From the NCBI GenBank assembly GCA_030532515.1, contig JAUNKY010000004.1:21722-85721 (forward strand): 64,000 nucleotides of DNA, given 5' to 3'. The DNA is from Actinomycetaceae bacterium (GTDB taxonomy: Bacteria > Actinomycetota > Actinomycetes > Actinomycetales > Actinomycetaceae). The notes below the pieces were generated by a model. The model was not told the origin of the DNA. It worked only from the letters and a program-made list of their open reading frames with translations, and searched no databases. Shown in pieces: positions 47,545 to 57,941 of the stretch (position 1 is the first letter of the stretch; each line of letters starts with the position of its first letter). Position numbers and translations under genes: made by a program.

Positions 47545-47589
47545 AAATAGTTGGAGCAAAGCCTTCTGATGGCTTTGCTCCAACTATTT
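47545..47589. terminator. Perfect 19-bp bidirectional terminator between SDR gene and uvrA
   Basis: AAATAGTTGGAGCAAAGCC (47545-47563) pairs with GGCTTTGCTCCAACTATTT (47571-47589) around a 7-base loop. ATTTAG follows on the plus strand and AGAAAATGG on the minus strand. It fills the gap between convergent genes. Confidence 0.85.
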
Positions 47590-47591
47590 AT

Positions 47592-50426
47592 TTAGTTAAG
47601 GATCTTCTTTAAGTACCGTCCGGTATGGGAAGCACTAATTTTTGCGACTTCTTCAGGAGTACCGGTAGCTACTACCTGTCCGCCCCCGGCACCTCCTTCT
47701 GGACCCATATCGATAATCCAGTCGGCTGACTTAATCACGTCCAGATTATGCTCAATTACGATTACTGTATTGCCTTTATCTACCAGGCTTTGCAGTACCA
47801 GCAGTAGCTTGCGAATATCTTCGGAATGTAGACCAGTGGTGGGCTCGTCAAGTACATATACTGAGCGCCCTCGGGTACGCCGCTGCAGTTCTGATGCCAA
47901 CTTAACGCGCTGCGCTTCCCCACCGGAAAGAGTAGTCGCGGACTGTCCTAACCGCACGTATCCTAAGCCCACTTCCACCAGGGTTTGTAGGTGGCGAGCA
48001 ATCTTGGGAATGTGCGCGAAGAACTCGGCTGCCTCAGAAATCGGCATATCTAAAACGTCTGCTACGCTCTTACCCTTATAGGTGACTTCCAAGGTTTCCC
48101 GGTTGTAGCGTTTACCTTGGCAAACCTCGCAAACTACGTACACGTCAGGCAGGAAGTTCATTTCAATCTTGATGGTACCGTCACCCTTGCAGGGTTCGCA
48201 GCGTCCACCTTTGACATTGAATGAAAAACGGCCCGCGGTGTAGCCCCGTACCATCGCTTCTTGCGTTCCGGCAAAAAGGTTCCGAATCGCGTCCCACACG
48301 CCAGTGTAAGTAGCTGGGTTAGAACGCGGCGTGCGACCAATTGGTGACTGGTCTACGTGAACTACCTTATCCAGTTCCTCTGTTCCGGTCACCGATTTGT
48401 GGCGCCCCGGCACCAGCTGTGCGCGATTCAAACGCTTCGCCAAAGACTGGTAGAGAATACCGTTTACCAAAGTAGATTTACCTGACCCAGAGACGCCAGT
48501 AACTGCGGTTAATACCCCCCGTGGGAAACTTACCGTTACGTTGCGGAGATTATTTTCATTCGCACCGTGTACGGTGATCGCGTGTTCTAAATCTGCTGGG
48601 CGACGCTGGGTGGGGACCGCAATTTGCTTGCGCCCAGAGAGGTAGTCGCCGGTAAGTGAGCGAGTATTTTTCTTTAGGTCAGCTACCGTACCCGAGTGGA
48701 CAATCTGTCCGCCGTGCTCTCCGGCACCGGGACCGATATCGACAATCCAGTCAGCATGCGCGATGGTATCTTCATCGTGTTCAACCACAATCAAGGTGTT
48801 ACCCAAATTGCGCAGTTTCTCTATAGTTTCAATTAACCGGTCGTTATCTCTTTGATGCAGGCCAATAGAAGGTTCATCTAAAACGTAGAGGACTCCGACC
48901 AGGCCCGAACCAATCTGGGTAGCCAGACGAATACGCTGAGCTTCCCCACCTGAAAGGGTACCGGCGGAGCGTGAGAGGGTCAGGTAGTTCAAGCCAACGT
49001 CTACTAAGAAGTTCAGACGCGCCAAAATCTCTGTCATAATCGGTGCAGCGATTTTTTGTGCGCGTTCTTCTAACTCAACCTGGGCTAAGAAATCCCGGGC
49101 CTCAGCAACCGATAGGTCAACTAAGGCGGCGATTGACAGCCCGTTTATTTTTACTGCCAGTACTTCTGGCTTTAAGCGAGCTCCCTTACAGCTCCCGCAG
49201 GGAATTTCCCGCATGTAAGAGGTGAGTTTTTCCAGCTGCCCCTCAGATTCGGTTTCTTTGCGTTTGCGTTCAATATAGTGCACGGCTCCTTCAAACCCCG
49301 TGGAGTACGAGCGAACGCGTCCAAAGCGGTTTCTAAACTGAACGTGAACTTCATGGTCTTTTCCAAAAAGCAATGCCGCTTGGATATCGGCGGAAAGATC
49401 CTTCCAAGGGGTCTTTAAATCAAAGCCCAGTTCCTTTCCAAAGGCTTCAAGAATTTTTTGGTGGTATTTATTCGAGGCTGTCCAAGGGCCAATCGCCCCT
49501 TCACTGAGGGAAAGCCCTTCATCTGGAACCACCAGTTCTGGGTCGACTTCTAAGCGGGTACCTAACCCCGTGCAGGTGGGGCAAGCCCCGTAGGGAGCAT
49601 TGAATGAGAAGGTACGTGGTTCGATTTCTTCTAAAGAAAGCGGGTGATCGTTTGGACAGGCGCGTTTTTCTGAATAGCGACGGTACCGTTGCGGATCATC
49701 ACTGTCTAAATCGACCAGTTCAATTACCACCAGGCCTTCGGTAAGCTTCAGAGCAGTTTCGACTGAGTCGGTGAGGCGTTGGCGGATTCCTTCGCGTACC
49801 ACTAGACGGTCGATAACCACGTCGATCGAATGTTTGAGCTTCTTTTCAAGAACCGGTACTGATTCTAAGCGATGTTCTTCCCCATCAACCACCACACGGC
49901 TATACCCTTCGGCGCGTAGCTCTGCGAAGAGTTCCGCATATTCGCCTTTTCGTCCGCGTACCATGGGGGCGCGCACTTGGAAGCGGGTGCCTTCTGGCAA
50001 AGTGCTTACTGAATCGACGATCTGTTGCGGAGTTTGCGCAGTAATTCGCTCATCACATTTTGGGCAGTGGGCGATGCCTGCGCGCGCGTAAAGCAGACGC
50101 AGGTAATCGTAGATTTCGGTGATTGTACCGACGGTTGAACGCGGGTTACGGGAGGTTGACTTTTGGTCGATTGAAACTGCCGGAGAAAGGCCTTCAATAA
50201 AATCAACGTCTGGCTTGTCCATCTGTCCCAAGAATTGGCGGGCGTAAGAGGAAAGCGATTCAACGTAACGGCGTTGCCCTTCAGCGAAGATCGTGTCGAA
50301 AGCCAGTGATGACTTACCGGATCCAGACAGGCCGGTAAAGACGATCATGGCTTCGCGAGGAAGATCTAAGTCAACACTTTTTAGGTTGTGGGCGCGGGCA
50401 CCGCGAACGATAAGTTTTTCTTGCAC
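47592..50426 (-). CDS. uvrA: Excinuclease ABC subunit A
   Basis: Damage-recognition ATPase of nucleotide excision repair, 944 residues. Two ABC ATPase modules are present, with Walker [10 protein letters not shown] (32-40) and GVSGSGKST in the second half, and two signature stretches [12 protein letters not shown] and [12 protein letters not shown]. Zinc-type cysteine pairs are visible (CPKC, CPTC, CGSC, CEPC, CEVC). Length is typical. uvrB lies 9 kb away and uvrC 4 kb away in the same window. Confidence 0.97.
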   Translation of the reverse strand: MQEKLIVRGARAHNLKSVDLDLPREAMIVFTGLSGSGKSSLAFDTIFAEGQRRYVESLSSYARQFLGQMDKPDVDFIEGLSPAVSIDQKSTSRNPRSTVGTITEIYDYLRLLYARAGIAHCPKCDERITAQTPQQIVDSVSTLPEGTRFQVRAPMVRGRKGEYAELFAELRAEGYSRVVVDGEEHRLESVPVLEKKLKHSIDVVIDRLVVREGIRQRLTDSVETALKLTEGLVVIELVDLDSDDPQRYRRYSEKRACPNDHPLSLEEIEPRTFSFNAPYGACPTCTGLGTRLEVDPELVVPDEGLSLSEGAIGPWTASNKYHQKILEAFGKELGFDLKTPWKDLSADIQAALLFGKDHEVHVQFRNRFGRVRSYSTGFEGAVHYIERKRKETESEGQLEKLTSYMREIPCGSCKGARLKPEVLAVKINGLSIAALVDLSVAEARDFLAQVELEERAQKIAAPIMTEILARLNFLVDVGLNYLTLSRSAGTLSGGEAQRIRLATQIGSGLVGVLYVLDEPSIGLHQRDNDRLIETIEKLRNLGNTLIVVEHDEDTIAHADWIVDIGPGAGEHGGQIVHSGTVADLKKNTRSLTGDYLSGRKQIAVPTQRRPADLEHAITVHGANENNLRNVTVSFPRGVLTAVTGVSGSGKSTLVNGILYQSLAKRLNRAQLVPGRHKSVTGTEELDKVVHVDQSPIGRTPRSNPATYTGVWDAIRNLFAGTQEAMVRGYTAGRFSFNVKGGRCEPCKGDGTIKIEMNFLPDVYVVCEVCQGKRYNRETLEVTYKGKSVADVLDMPISEAAEFFAHIPKIARHLQTLVEVGLGYVRLGQSATTLSGGEAQRVKLASELQRRTRGRSVYVLDEPTTGLHSEDIRKLLLVLQSLVDKGNTVIVIEHNLDVIKSADWIIDMGPEGGAGGGQVVATGTPEEVAKISASHTGRYLKKILN

Positions 50427-50489
50427 AAACCAAGTTTACCTAACAAACCACCTCATCGCACAGATGTTCGATATTTTGTGAGCAGGCTC

Positions 50490-51365
50490 TTATAGCTGTG
50501 CTACCTTAATAGTTTGGTCTAAGATTTCAGCTACCCGTACCGGCTGTTCCACCGCCGCTTGATGGGCAGCATCAGCGATTACCACCAGGTGGCGTTTAAG
50601 TGCCAGCTTTGATTCATCTGCCGGTTCTTGCGCGGTGCCGTCTTCAGCCATGAGCTGCTTTTCTAACAGTGCAAAGGCTTCTTGAGCGTCTAAGACACCG
50701 AAGCCCGGGTCAAACTGCGCCGATGCCAGAGTGAAGACTTTGTCGGCTGCTAAAGGACTTTCTCTAAGGTCTAAGGTAGCTAATATTTCGCAGCATTGCG
50801 CGTAGCCTTCTGGGTCACAGCGCAGATAAACCTCTTTTACATGCTCAATTTCATCGCGGCGAGTATCGAACATAACGTCTGTGAACCACCGTTGCATAGT
50901 GGCATCTGCCAGATAGCCAACTCCTTCAGCACGCACTTTTTCGGCTCTCTCCCACCACTGTGTAGCAGGTAAGTTCACTGGGCCGGCGCACAGTACAGTT
51001 GCTGACAGTACCTGCTCTGGATGCTGGGTGGCACCATACCAGGTGAGCATTCCACCAATTGAAATCCCCCCTAGGTGGAACTTTTCTACCTGAAATTCTT
51101 TGAGGGTACGCAGTAGGGCGGAAAATACTGCTTCTACTGGGCGTTGTTGCGTATGTTTACCTGCAAAGGCGCCCTCAGTAGGAAAATCTTTAAGGGGAGC
51201 CGAGCCGCCGTGCCCAGGTAGATTAACTAAGATAACCCAAGGGTATTTAAGGTATTCAACCACGGCGCTGAAAGAAGATGCATCTGAGCCAAGGGCATGT
51301 AATAGCACCAGCGGGGCATCTGCTTCACTGCGCTGTCCGAATTCGATTGCGTGTAAGACGTCCAT
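50490..51365 (-). CDS. Alpha/beta hydrolase (3-oxoadipate enol-lactonase-like)
   Basis: Hydrolase of 291 residues with an alpha/beta fold. The oxyanion region is LLHALGSDASSF, the nucleophile Ser102 in GGISIGGM, and the catalytic His is probably His268 (ADAAHQAAVEQP). Similarity of layout to PcaD-type lactonases is visible, but no other protocatechuate pathway genes are present, so the substrate is open. An insert of about 25 residues rich in Glu and Ala (LMAEDGTAQEPADESK) precedes the last strand. It is divergent from the symporter gene. Confidence 0.82.
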   Translation of the reverse strand: MDVLHAIEFGQRSEADAPLVLLHALGSDASSFSAVVEYLKYPWVILVNLPGHGGSAPLKDFPTEGAFAGKHTQQRPVEAVFSALLRTLKEFQVEKFHLGGISIGGMLTWYGATQHPEQVLSATVLCAGPVNLPATQWWERAEKVRAEGVGYLADATMQRWFTDVMFDTRRDEIEHVKEVYLRCDPEGYAQCCEILATLDLRESPLAADKVFTLASAQFDPGFGVLDAQEAFALLEKQLMAEDGTAQEPADESKLALKRHLVVIADAAHQAAVEQPVRVAEILDQTIKVAQL

Positions 51366-51467
51366 GTCTGCTCCTATTATTCCGATGCGTTAGTCTTGCA
51401 ACTGGCTAAGGATCCATCAGAAGATTACTAAAATCCGCTAACTTCATATTCTCACCTTAACCTGTAT

Positions 51468-52535
51468 GTGGCTACTTATCTTGTTTTTGAAGCTTCACTC
51501 CCGGACTTTCCCACCAGCGCAACGGCAAACCAAGGGTATCCTAAGAAGGTGCAGTTAAAGAGTCTTACCACTTATTTTGACCCGTTCGTAGCCAGCATTT
51601 TGCTGATTTTGGCGCTGGGAATTTTGATTCCGATTGACCAAAGTTGGATTACCTTCCTGCAGCAAGTGGGCACGTGGGCCGTCACTACCCTATTCTTTGT
51701 CTACGGGATGCGTTTGCCTACTAAAGAAGTATGGCAAGGGCTCACAAATGGGCGTTTGCAACTGAGTATTCTGGCGGCTACTTTCCTTGTATTTCCGCTC
51801 TTAGGTCTGCTTTTCGCAAAGGCATTCACGCCAATTTTAGGGGCGACATTTGCTTTAGGCGTTCTCTATCTCAGTTTGCTTCCCTCTACCGTGCAAAGTT
51901 CAGTTTCTTTTACTTCTATCGCCGGGGGTAATATTGCTGGCGCAGTTTGCGCTGCCACTATTTCGAATATTAGCGGCATGTTTATTACTCCCCTGCTGGT
52001 GTGGATTTTCATGGGCGCAAATACCGGTATCTCAACTGATTCGGTGGTGGATGTGCTTTCGAAGTTACTGTTGCCCTTCGTGTTGGGACAGCTGTTGCAA
52101 CCGTTTGTAGGTACCTGGGTGCGACGTGCTAAGTACCTGACTAAAGCAGTTGACCGAGGGACGATTCTGATTGTGGTGGCAGCGGGAATTTCCGGAGCCA
52201 CCGCACGCGGACTGTGGAGTACCGTTACCGGCTGGCAAGTGCTGTGGCTGATGGTGGTGTCTGCGCTTTTGCTGTTTATTTTGCTGGCGCTAACTTGGGC
52301 TTGGGGTAGCCACTTAGCGTTACCTTACGGTGACAAAGTAGCGTTATTGATGTGTGGTTCAAAGAAGTCTTTAGCTACCGGCCTGCCCATGGCGGCGATT
52401 ATTTTCTCTCCCCAGGTGGTGGCTGCGGTAACTATTCCAGTGATTGTTTTCCATCAGATTCAGTTGGTGGTGGCGGCGGTTTTAGCGCGCCGGTTAGCGA
52501 TTCACAGCGTCGGTGAAAAGGAGTCAACATGGTGA
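51468..52535 (+). CDS. Bile acid:sodium symporter family protein (SBF/YfeH-like)
   Basis: Membrane transporter of up to 355 residues with about ten hydrophobic segments. YFDPFVASILLILALGILIP at the start of the membrane domain and VLYLSLLPSTVQSSVSFTSIAGGN are typical of the SBF-like (DUF4137/YfeH) group. The substrate is unknown. The GTG at 51468 has no Shine-Dalgarno and gives about 27 non-conserved residues; a GTG at 51549 would start close to the family N-terminus, so the start is uncertain. It overlaps the YwiC-like gene by 7 bases. Confidence 0.85.
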   Translation: MATYLVFEASLPDFPTSATANQGYPKKVQLKSLTTYFDPFVASILLILALGILIPIDQSWITFLQQVGTWAVTTLFFVYGMRLPTKEVWQGLTNGRLQLSILAATFLVFPLLGLLFAKAFTPILGATFALGVLYLSLLPSTVQSSVSFTSIAGGNIAGAVCAATISNISGMFITPLLVWIFMGANTGISTDSVVDVLSKLLLPFVLGQLLQPFVGTWVRRAKYLTKAVDRGTILIVVAAGISGATARGLWSTVTGWQVLWLMVVSALLLFILLALTWAWGSHLALPYGDKVALLMCGSKKSLATGLPMAAIIFSPQVVAAVTIPVIVFHQIQLVVAAVLARRLAIHSVGEKESTW

Positions 52536-53332
52536 AGAAAAGCAGGTTTCGTAAGCTCTTGCTAGCTGGTTGGGTGCCCGATCAGCACGGGGCTTGGCCA
52601 ATGGCATTATTGCCGGCTTTGGTGGGGATTTCACTGGCTGGTTGGACGCTTGTGCACGCCTGGTTGTTTACCACTTGGCTGGTGGGTTTTCTGTTTTTCA
52701 ATGTGGCTGGGATTTGGTTTAAGGCTAAACCTGCTTCTCGGGTACGCACCCGGGTTAAGCCAGCATTTTTAACTTATTTGGGTTTAACTTTAGGGTTTGC
52801 TGCGGTGCTGGCGGGGTGGCTGGGGAGAGCGCAGGTGCGGGTTTTACTGCCCTGGGCGCTTTTCTTTATCCCGCTGATGGCCGTGACTTTTGGAGCTTTT
52901 TACCGGGGGGATGAAAGGTCCCTGGTCGCCCGGGTGGCCACGATTGGCGCTTCGGTTTTGATGTTGCCGTTTAGTTTTGGCCTATTGCGTGTGGACGGCG
53001 GGTTCACGGCCTCTGGTCCGTGGCTACTTACCGGAATCTTTGGTTGGTTTTTCATTGCTTCTACGCTCTTTGTGCGCTCGGTGATTCGTGGCAAGGATGA
53101 TAACCGGGTGCTGGCAGCGTCGTGGTTGTGGCATGGCCTGGGGTTCGGTGGGTTTTTCTTCCCCGCAGTTGGTATTTCTATCGTTTGGCTGGGATTTGTT
53201 GGTTTAGCTTTTACGAGGGCGGTGTGGTTGCCACTGAGTCAGCGCCGGGGCTTAAAGTTAACGGCCGGTATGATTGGCGGCGAAGAGTTCCTGATGACGC
53301 TTTTGCTACTTTTCTTTATGTGGTTTGCCTAA
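52529..53332 (+). CDS. YwiC-like membrane protein
   Basis: Integral membrane protein of 267 residues. The N-terminal WVPDQHGAWPMALLPALVGI is the YwiC family signature. About seven to eight hydrophobic segments follow. No function is established for the family; in some genomes it is near nitrate respiration genes, which are absent here. It is translationally coupled to the SBF transporter and ends just before a strong terminator. Confidence 0.85.
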   Translation: MVKKSRFRKLLLAGWVPDQHGAWPMALLPALVGISLAGWTLVHAWLFTTWLVGFLFFNVAGIWFKAKPASRVRTRVKPAFLTYLGLTLGFAAVLAGWLGRAQVRVLLPWALFFIPLMAVTFGAFYRGDERSLVARVATIGASVLMLPFSFGLLRVDGGFTASGPWLLTGIFGWFFIASTLFVRSVIRGKDDNRVLAASWLWHGLGFGGFFFPAVGISIVWLGFVGLAFTRAVWLPLSQRRGLKLTAGMIGGEEFLMTLLLLFFMWFA

Positions 53333-53352
53333 GGGCTATGTTAGTTGGTAAT

Positions 53353-53387
53353 AAAAAATCCGCACGCATTTTGCGTGCGGATTTTTT
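53353..53387. terminator. Bidirectional rho-independent terminator
   Basis: AAAAAATCCGCACGC (53353-53367) pairs with GCGTGCGGATTTTTT (53373-53387) around ATTTT. T and A tracts on both sides make it a classic terminator for both the YwiC-like gene and the convergent membrane-protein gene, whose stop is 12 bases away. Confidence 0.95.
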
Positions 53388-53398
53388 AGTTTTTAGTT

Positions 53399-54337
53399 TT
53401 AGCCAAAGATGGCAATCAGTACGCGAACGACAATCAGGATGGCTACGAATACTGCAGTAGAAAGAGCTACGTGCGGTACCAGTACGGACTTAGCAAAGCC
53501 GTTGTGGCGGTTGAATCCAACGTAGATTAGCAGTTCTGTTAGCAGGGTCATTGGTAGCAGCACTACGGTCAGGATCAGCACAGTGAAGCGAATCATCGCG
53601 GTGCCTGGTAGCAAGGACAGTAGGAAGATAGTTACCAAAAGTAGCAGTGATGGCAAGTAGGCTACTGCCAGCAAGTTGAGGGCGCGTACGAAGCTGTATT
53701 CCTTTTGACGCAGCTTAGCAGCCAGCATCAGTCCGGTAGCTCGTAAAGCTAGGCCGGCGGCGAATAGGATAAGCAGGGCGAAGAGTACCTTAAAGAAGGT
53801 GCCTGGACCAAAGCCCATGTAGAAGGTGTAGCGTTCTGCGAAGCTGCTAAAAGAGCTGCCTCCGAAAATCAAGGAGCCGCTCTGTCCTGCCAGGCGGCCG
53901 AGGAAGAAGGTGTAAACCAGTGCGCCAAAGCCGGCTACGACGCTGAGGACTGGAATCCAGAAGTTAGCGCTCTTATCACCTAGGTCCAGGGCTTCGCCGG
54001 TTTCACCCTTCCAGATGTGCTTGAGTACCTGCATGAAGGGGCTCTTTTGTGCGCCGCTCATCGCGTTGCTCATTTGTTCTGAGAAGGAAGGTCCAGCTGG
54101 CTGAGCCGCCTGTGGGGCGGCTCCTGGCATTGCCATGGCAGGTACTGGTGCGCCTGGTTGTGGCGCCTGCTGGCTGTAGTCGTACATCTGTGGGGCTGTT
54201 GGCGCCTGTGGTTGAGGCATAGCTGGCATTTGTGGAGCTACTGGTGCCTGTGGTGCGGACCCATCCATTGGCATTGGTGCTGGTGGTGGGGTCGGCTGTC
54301 CTTCCGCCGGCATCGGAGTGTTTTCAGGAGTAGTCAT
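53399..54337 (-). CDS. Membrane protein with Pro/Ala/Gln/Met-rich N-terminus, Yip1-like
   Basis: Protein of 312 residues not confidently assigned. The first 95 residues are low-complexity (repeats such as PQAPVAPQMPAMPQPQAP), cytosolic in all likelihood, and about five hydrophobic segments follow (from FWIPVLSVVAGFGALVYTFF to the C-terminus). The membrane part resembles Yip1-domain proteins in layout. No signal peptide or enzyme motif is seen. It appears monocistronic, with a 131-base gap upstream that shows only a short dyad (ATACA/TGTAT near 54372). Confidence 0.6.
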   Translation of the reverse strand: MTTPENTPMPAEGQPTPPPAPMPMDGSAPQAPVAPQMPAMPQPQAPTAPQMYDYSQQAPQPGAPVPAMAMPGAAPQAAQPAGPSFSEQMSNAMSGAQKSPFMQVLKHIWKGETGEALDLGDKSANFWIPVLSVVAGFGALVYTFFLGRLAGQSGSLIFGGSSFSSFAERYTFYMGFGPGTFFKVLFALLILFAAGLALRATGLMLAAKLRQKEYSFVRALNLLAVAYLPSLLLLVTIFLLSLLPGTAMIRFTVLILTVVLLPMTLLTELLIYVGFNRHNGFAKSVLVPHVALSTAVFVAILIVVRVLIAIFG

Positions 54338-54468
54338 ATGAATCTCTTTTCAATCGGTGCTTAGCTGCCACATATACATTGTCCGTGTATTTGGTAGCCA
54401 ACATTTCCAGTAATATATTAGTGCACAATCTAAAGTAAAGATAGCGCAAAGAAATGTGTTGTGAGATT

Positions 54469-55536
54469 TTACAGTGCTACTACTGCAGCACGAATACCCG
54501 CTGGTACTTCATAAAGTAGCAGGAGTTTATCATCGAGCCAAGCTGCTTCAACATAGCCACATGGACCGGTGGTGAAACAACCGAGTTCTTGCCAAGGCGC
54601 ACTTAAAGAAGATTTAACTGCCAAATAACCACCTTGGCGGCCGGCCCCTGAGTAGGCGAATACCAGGCCCTGGCTGGTAGTTACCAAAGCAGCATTACAA
54701 GCAGCTGCTGGTAAGCTCTCGTCCCAAACTGGTTCTGACCAGGTCAATCCCCCGTCCTCGGATACGGCAGTGAATCGTCCCAGTGCCCCCGTTTTAAAGG
54801 CAGAAGTGCGGCGCGCACTTAACACCAGTTTGCCGTCCAAAAGCCCGTAGGCGGTTTCATCCATGTCTTCACCCGCGGGAAGTCCCGTCACCCAGGTGAG
54901 ACCGCGGTCTGCAGAGCGCATGGTGAGGTGGGTGGTAGTGCCATCGAAACGGCGGGCGACCAGGGGCACTACCCAGGTTTGCCCGTGCTCATATGGAATC
55001 ACCACCCCATGTCCAGAGGTCGCAAAAATCCCCGCAAAATCGCCGTAGACTGACGCCGTCGCATCTGTATAAGTCCAGGTTTTTCCGCGGTCATCTGAAA
55101 TCGCTACCTCAATGTAGAGGGTATTAGCCCCCGTTGGTTCTCGGTATCCGGTAGAACCAAAGAATCCTACTTCCCGGCTGCGAGCATGCACAACCACTAC
55201 CCGGTCTGCGTACGCCAGAATACAGGGGTCAGAGTAGCCGGTTAGGGGATGTTCGCTGCCGGTTTTCCAAAGTTTTGGACTGTTAAAAACTAAGTTATTC
55301 TGTCCCAGGATGCCTTCTACCAGACCCAGTGAGTTAGGGTTTGGTAAATCGGCTGCCATAGCGCCGCCTACTGCTTCCCAATCGGTATTTTTGGCGGCTA
55401 AACGAGCATCGAAAGCAACCAGTAAAGATCCGTCCGCGAAGGCTGCTAGGGCGGGAACGCGGGTTTCAATTGTTTCTGGTAGCAGCGTTCGCATTTGCTC
55501 TACTGTAACTACCTCAGTTTGCGCGATAACTTTCAT
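54469..55536 (-). CDS. Exo-alpha-sialidase (GH33-like), without signal peptide
   Basis: Six-bladed propeller sialidase of 355 residues. Three Asp boxes are visible: SDDRGKTW (147-154), SADRGLTW (208-215) and SEDGGLTW (259-266). TRVPAL with Arg26 corresponds to the RIP motif, followed by DAR (43-45). DETAYGLLDGKL with ARR (241-243) and GYVEAAWLDDKLLLLYE supply candidate catalytic Glu, Arg and Tyr. The absence of a signal peptide or anchor suggests a cytoplasmic enzyme acting on imported sialosides. No nan catabolic genes are adjacent. AGGA precedes the ATG; it follows the P-type ATPase gene by 8 bases on the same strand. Confidence 0.8.
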   Translation of the reverse strand: MKVIAQTEVVTVEQMRTLLPETIETRVPALAAFADGSLLVAFDARLAAKNTDWEAVGGAMAADLPNPNSLGLVEGILGQNNLVFNSPKLWKTGSEHPLTGYSDPCILAYADRVVVVHARSREVGFFGSTGYREPTGANTLYIEVAISDDRGKTWTYTDATASVYGDFAGIFATSGHGVVIPYEHGQTWVVPLVARRFDGTTTHLTMRSADRGLTWVTGLPAGEDMDETAYGLLDGKLVLSARRTSAFKTGALGRFTAVSEDGGLTWSEPVWDESLPAAACNAALVTTSQGLVFAYSGAGRQGGYLAVKSSLSAPWQELGCFTTGPCGYVEAAWLDDKLLLLYEVPAGIRAAVVAL

Positions 55537-55544
55537 GTTATTTC

Positions 55545-57908
55545 CTAGTTTTTGCCAAACTTACGGCGGTAGTTACGCACTACGCCTTCAAGGATAACTG
55601 CAACGGTAGTGAAGCCGCCCAGGATGAACCACCACCCATTCGCGGTGGGCCACTGCAGCGCGAAGAAAGCGCGTGCCGCCGGTACCAGGAGCACAATCAG
55701 CCCTAAGGTAGCCATTGCGCTCAGCAATATGCTTCGCCAAACGGTTAACGGGCGGGACATGACTGAAAGCATGTAAAGGCCGCCGGACACTACGGTGAGC
55801 GTAGCTACTGAAGCAGCTAGCTGTGGGTTAGCTGCAAATACGCGGTAGCCGATCAGTCCAGCTAGGGCCAGGGTAATGCCCGAGGGAACTGCCAGCCACA
55901 GGGTACGTTCTAAGAATCCCGGACGGTAGATCCGGTAGTTAGGTTCCATCGCTAGGAAGAAGGATGGAATTCCAATGGTCAGTGTGCCGATAATAGTCAG
56001 GTGACGTGGTAAGAAGGGGTAGCGCCAAGCCATTACTGACACGATAATTGCCAGTAGCGCCGAATAGGTCGTTTTGGTGAGGAATAGTGAGGAAACGCGT
56101 TCCATATTGGCGATAATGCGGCGCCCTTCAGCAACCACTGCGGGGAGCTTCGCAAACTTTCCGTCAACTAAAACCACTTTTGCTACGGCTTTGGTTGCCT
56201 GTGCGCCGGAGCCCATGGCGATGCCCAGGTCGGCATCTTTTAGAGCCAGTACGTCGTTTACGCCGTCACCGGTCATTGCTACGGTGTGCCCGTGATGTTG
56301 TAAAGCGTGTACCATAGCTCGTTTTACTTCTGGGGTTACGCGGCCAAAGACGTCGTATTCGGACATGATATCTGCCAGTTGGGTCATGTCTCCGGTGAGG
56401 ATTTCGGCTGGTAGCTCGCGAGCATCCATTACCTTAATCTCGCCTTCGGCTTTTACTCCAACACGTTTTGCAATCGCGCCTACGGTAGTGGGGTTGTCGC
56501 CAGAGATAACTTTAATCTGTACTTTTTGGCGTAGGAAGTATCCCATGGTTTCAGAAGCGTCTGGGCGGATTTCTTCTTCCAGAACGACTAAAAGGATGCC
56601 TTCTAAACCGGGGAGGAAAACTGGGTTGTCGACATCTAGACCGCCCGTAGTGGCCCGCGCTAGGCACAGTACGCGCGCTCCGGTAAGTGCCAGTTCGGTA
56701 ACCTGTTCAAGCATAGTTGCGCCGTTTGTGGCGCTGGTGGCGATAATTTCCGGTGCGCCAAAGTACCAGGTCTGGTTTGCTTGTGCGAAAGCTGCCCATT
56801 TGCGGGTGGAGTCAAAGGGGACCAGCTCCCCGTCGGTCAGTGGGTTAGCGTCCACCAGTTTTTGCGTGGCGGTAGCAGTTTCGTTTGTTCCATCGGCGAC
56901 CAGAGCCGCCAGTGCCCCATATGCTTGCGACACGTCCTGAGAAGTGAGGTTGATGATTTCGCGCCCGGTGATGGCTCCTGAGGTAAGGGTGCCGGTTTTG
57001 TCGACGCACAGGCGATCTACGCGGGCGAGTACCTCTACGGCGTTTAGTTCTTGGATGAGTACGCTTTGGCGCGCTAAGCCGGCGGCGGCAATGGCAAAGT
57101 TGAGGGAGGTCAGTAGGACCAGGCCCTGGGGGATCATCCCCACTACCCCGGCGATCGCTAGAATAATCGCGTGGCGCCAGTCGCTTTCGCCGGTGTTGAG
57201 CTGTGACCACACGAGCAGGGCTACGACTGGAACGATTGCCCAGGAAATCACTTTCAAAATAACGTTGATGCCGTCTACGATTTCTGACTGGGCTTTTTTG
57301 AATTTCTTTGCCTGTTCAGTCAGCTGCTGCGCGTAGGCGTCTTTCCCAATGGCGGTGGTACGAATGATGCCTTCACCGGCAACTACAACGGTTCCGGACA
57401 GTACGTTGTCGTTAATCGTTTTGCGCACGGCTACAGATTCGCCGGTGAGCATCGATTCATCGATTTTTAGAGCTTGAGAAGCAACGGTAACGCCGTCAGC
57501 GGGGACCTGCGAGCCTTGGCGCAGGACCACCAGTTCATTTAAAAGAATCTGGTCTGAGCTGATTTCTTGTTCTTTTCCGTCGCGGATAACGATTGAGCGC
57601 GGGGCTTCCAAAATGGCCAGTGAGTCCAGGGTGCGCTTTGCGCGGATTTCTGAAACAATCCCGATCACCGCGTTGGATACCATAACGATGCCGAATACGG
57701 AGTCCTGCCAGGAGCCTACGAAAATAACTACGATAATCGCGCTGGTTAGAATCGCGTTGAAAAGCGTGAAGATATTAGCGCGAATAATCGTTGAGATGGG
57801 GCGGGACGAGGTGCGGCGCACGTAGTTGGTTTGGGCGCCGGCTGCGTAAGCGGCTTCGGCTTCGCTTTGGCTAAGTCCAGTCAGTTGTGCGGGGATAGTT
57901 TCGGTCAT
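55545..57908 (-). CDS. Cation-translocating P-type ATPase (CtpE-like)
   Basis: P-type ATPase of 787 residues. The A domain has TGES (155-158), the phosphorylation site DKTGTLT is at 303-309, and the hinge is TGDGVNDVLALKDADLGIAMG. The M4 segment GMIPQGLVLLTSLNFAI and absence of N-terminal metal-binding CxxC domains place it near mycobacterial CtpE, a calcium transporter; the ion is inferred. Ten membrane segments can be traced. It is upstream of the sialidase gene (8-base gap) and downstream of terC after a stem-loop. Confidence 0.9.
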   Translation of the reverse strand: MTETIPAQLTGLSQSEAEAAYAAGAQTNYVRRTSSRPISTIIRANIFTLFNAILTSAIIVVIFVGSWQDSVFGIVMVSNAVIGIVSEIRAKRTLDSLAILEAPRSIVIRDGKEQEISSDQILLNELVVLRQGSQVPADGVTVASQALKIDESMLTGESVAVRKTINDNVLSGTVVVAGEGIIRTTAIGKDAYAQQLTEQAKKFKKAQSEIVDGINVILKVISWAIVPVVALLVWSQLNTGESDWRHAIILAIAGVVGMIPQGLVLLTSLNFAIAAAGLARQSVLIQELNAVEVLARVDRLCVDKTGTLTSGAITGREIINLTSQDVSQAYGALAALVADGTNETATATQKLVDANPLTDGELVPFDSTRKWAAFAQANQTWYFGAPEIIATSATNGATMLEQVTELALTGARVLCLARATTGGLDVDNPVFLPGLEGILLVVLEEEIRPDASETMGYFLRQKVQIKVISGDNPTTVGAIAKRVGVKAEGEIKVMDARELPAEILTGDMTQLADIMSEYDVFGRVTPEVKRAMVHALQHHGHTVAMTGDGVNDVLALKDADLGIAMGSGAQATKAVAKVVLVDGKFAKLPAVVAEGRRIIANMERVSSLFLTKTTYSALLAIIVSVMAWRYPFLPRHLTIIGTLTIGIPSFFLAMEPNYRIYRPGFLERTLWLAVPSGITLALAGLIGYRVFAANPQLAASVATLTVVSGGLYMLSVMSRPLTVWRSILLSAMATLGLIVLLVPAARAFFALQWPTANGWWFILGGFTTVAVILEGVVRNYRRKFGKN

Positions 57909-57941
57909 CTGTGATCGTTTCGTTTAAGAGGTTTTAATAAC

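Noticed and set aside
51100..51393. Plus-strand open frame antisense to the alpha/beta hydrolase
   Set aside because: The minus-strand frame has the nucleophile elbow and catalytic His. The plus-strand product has no recognisable feature.
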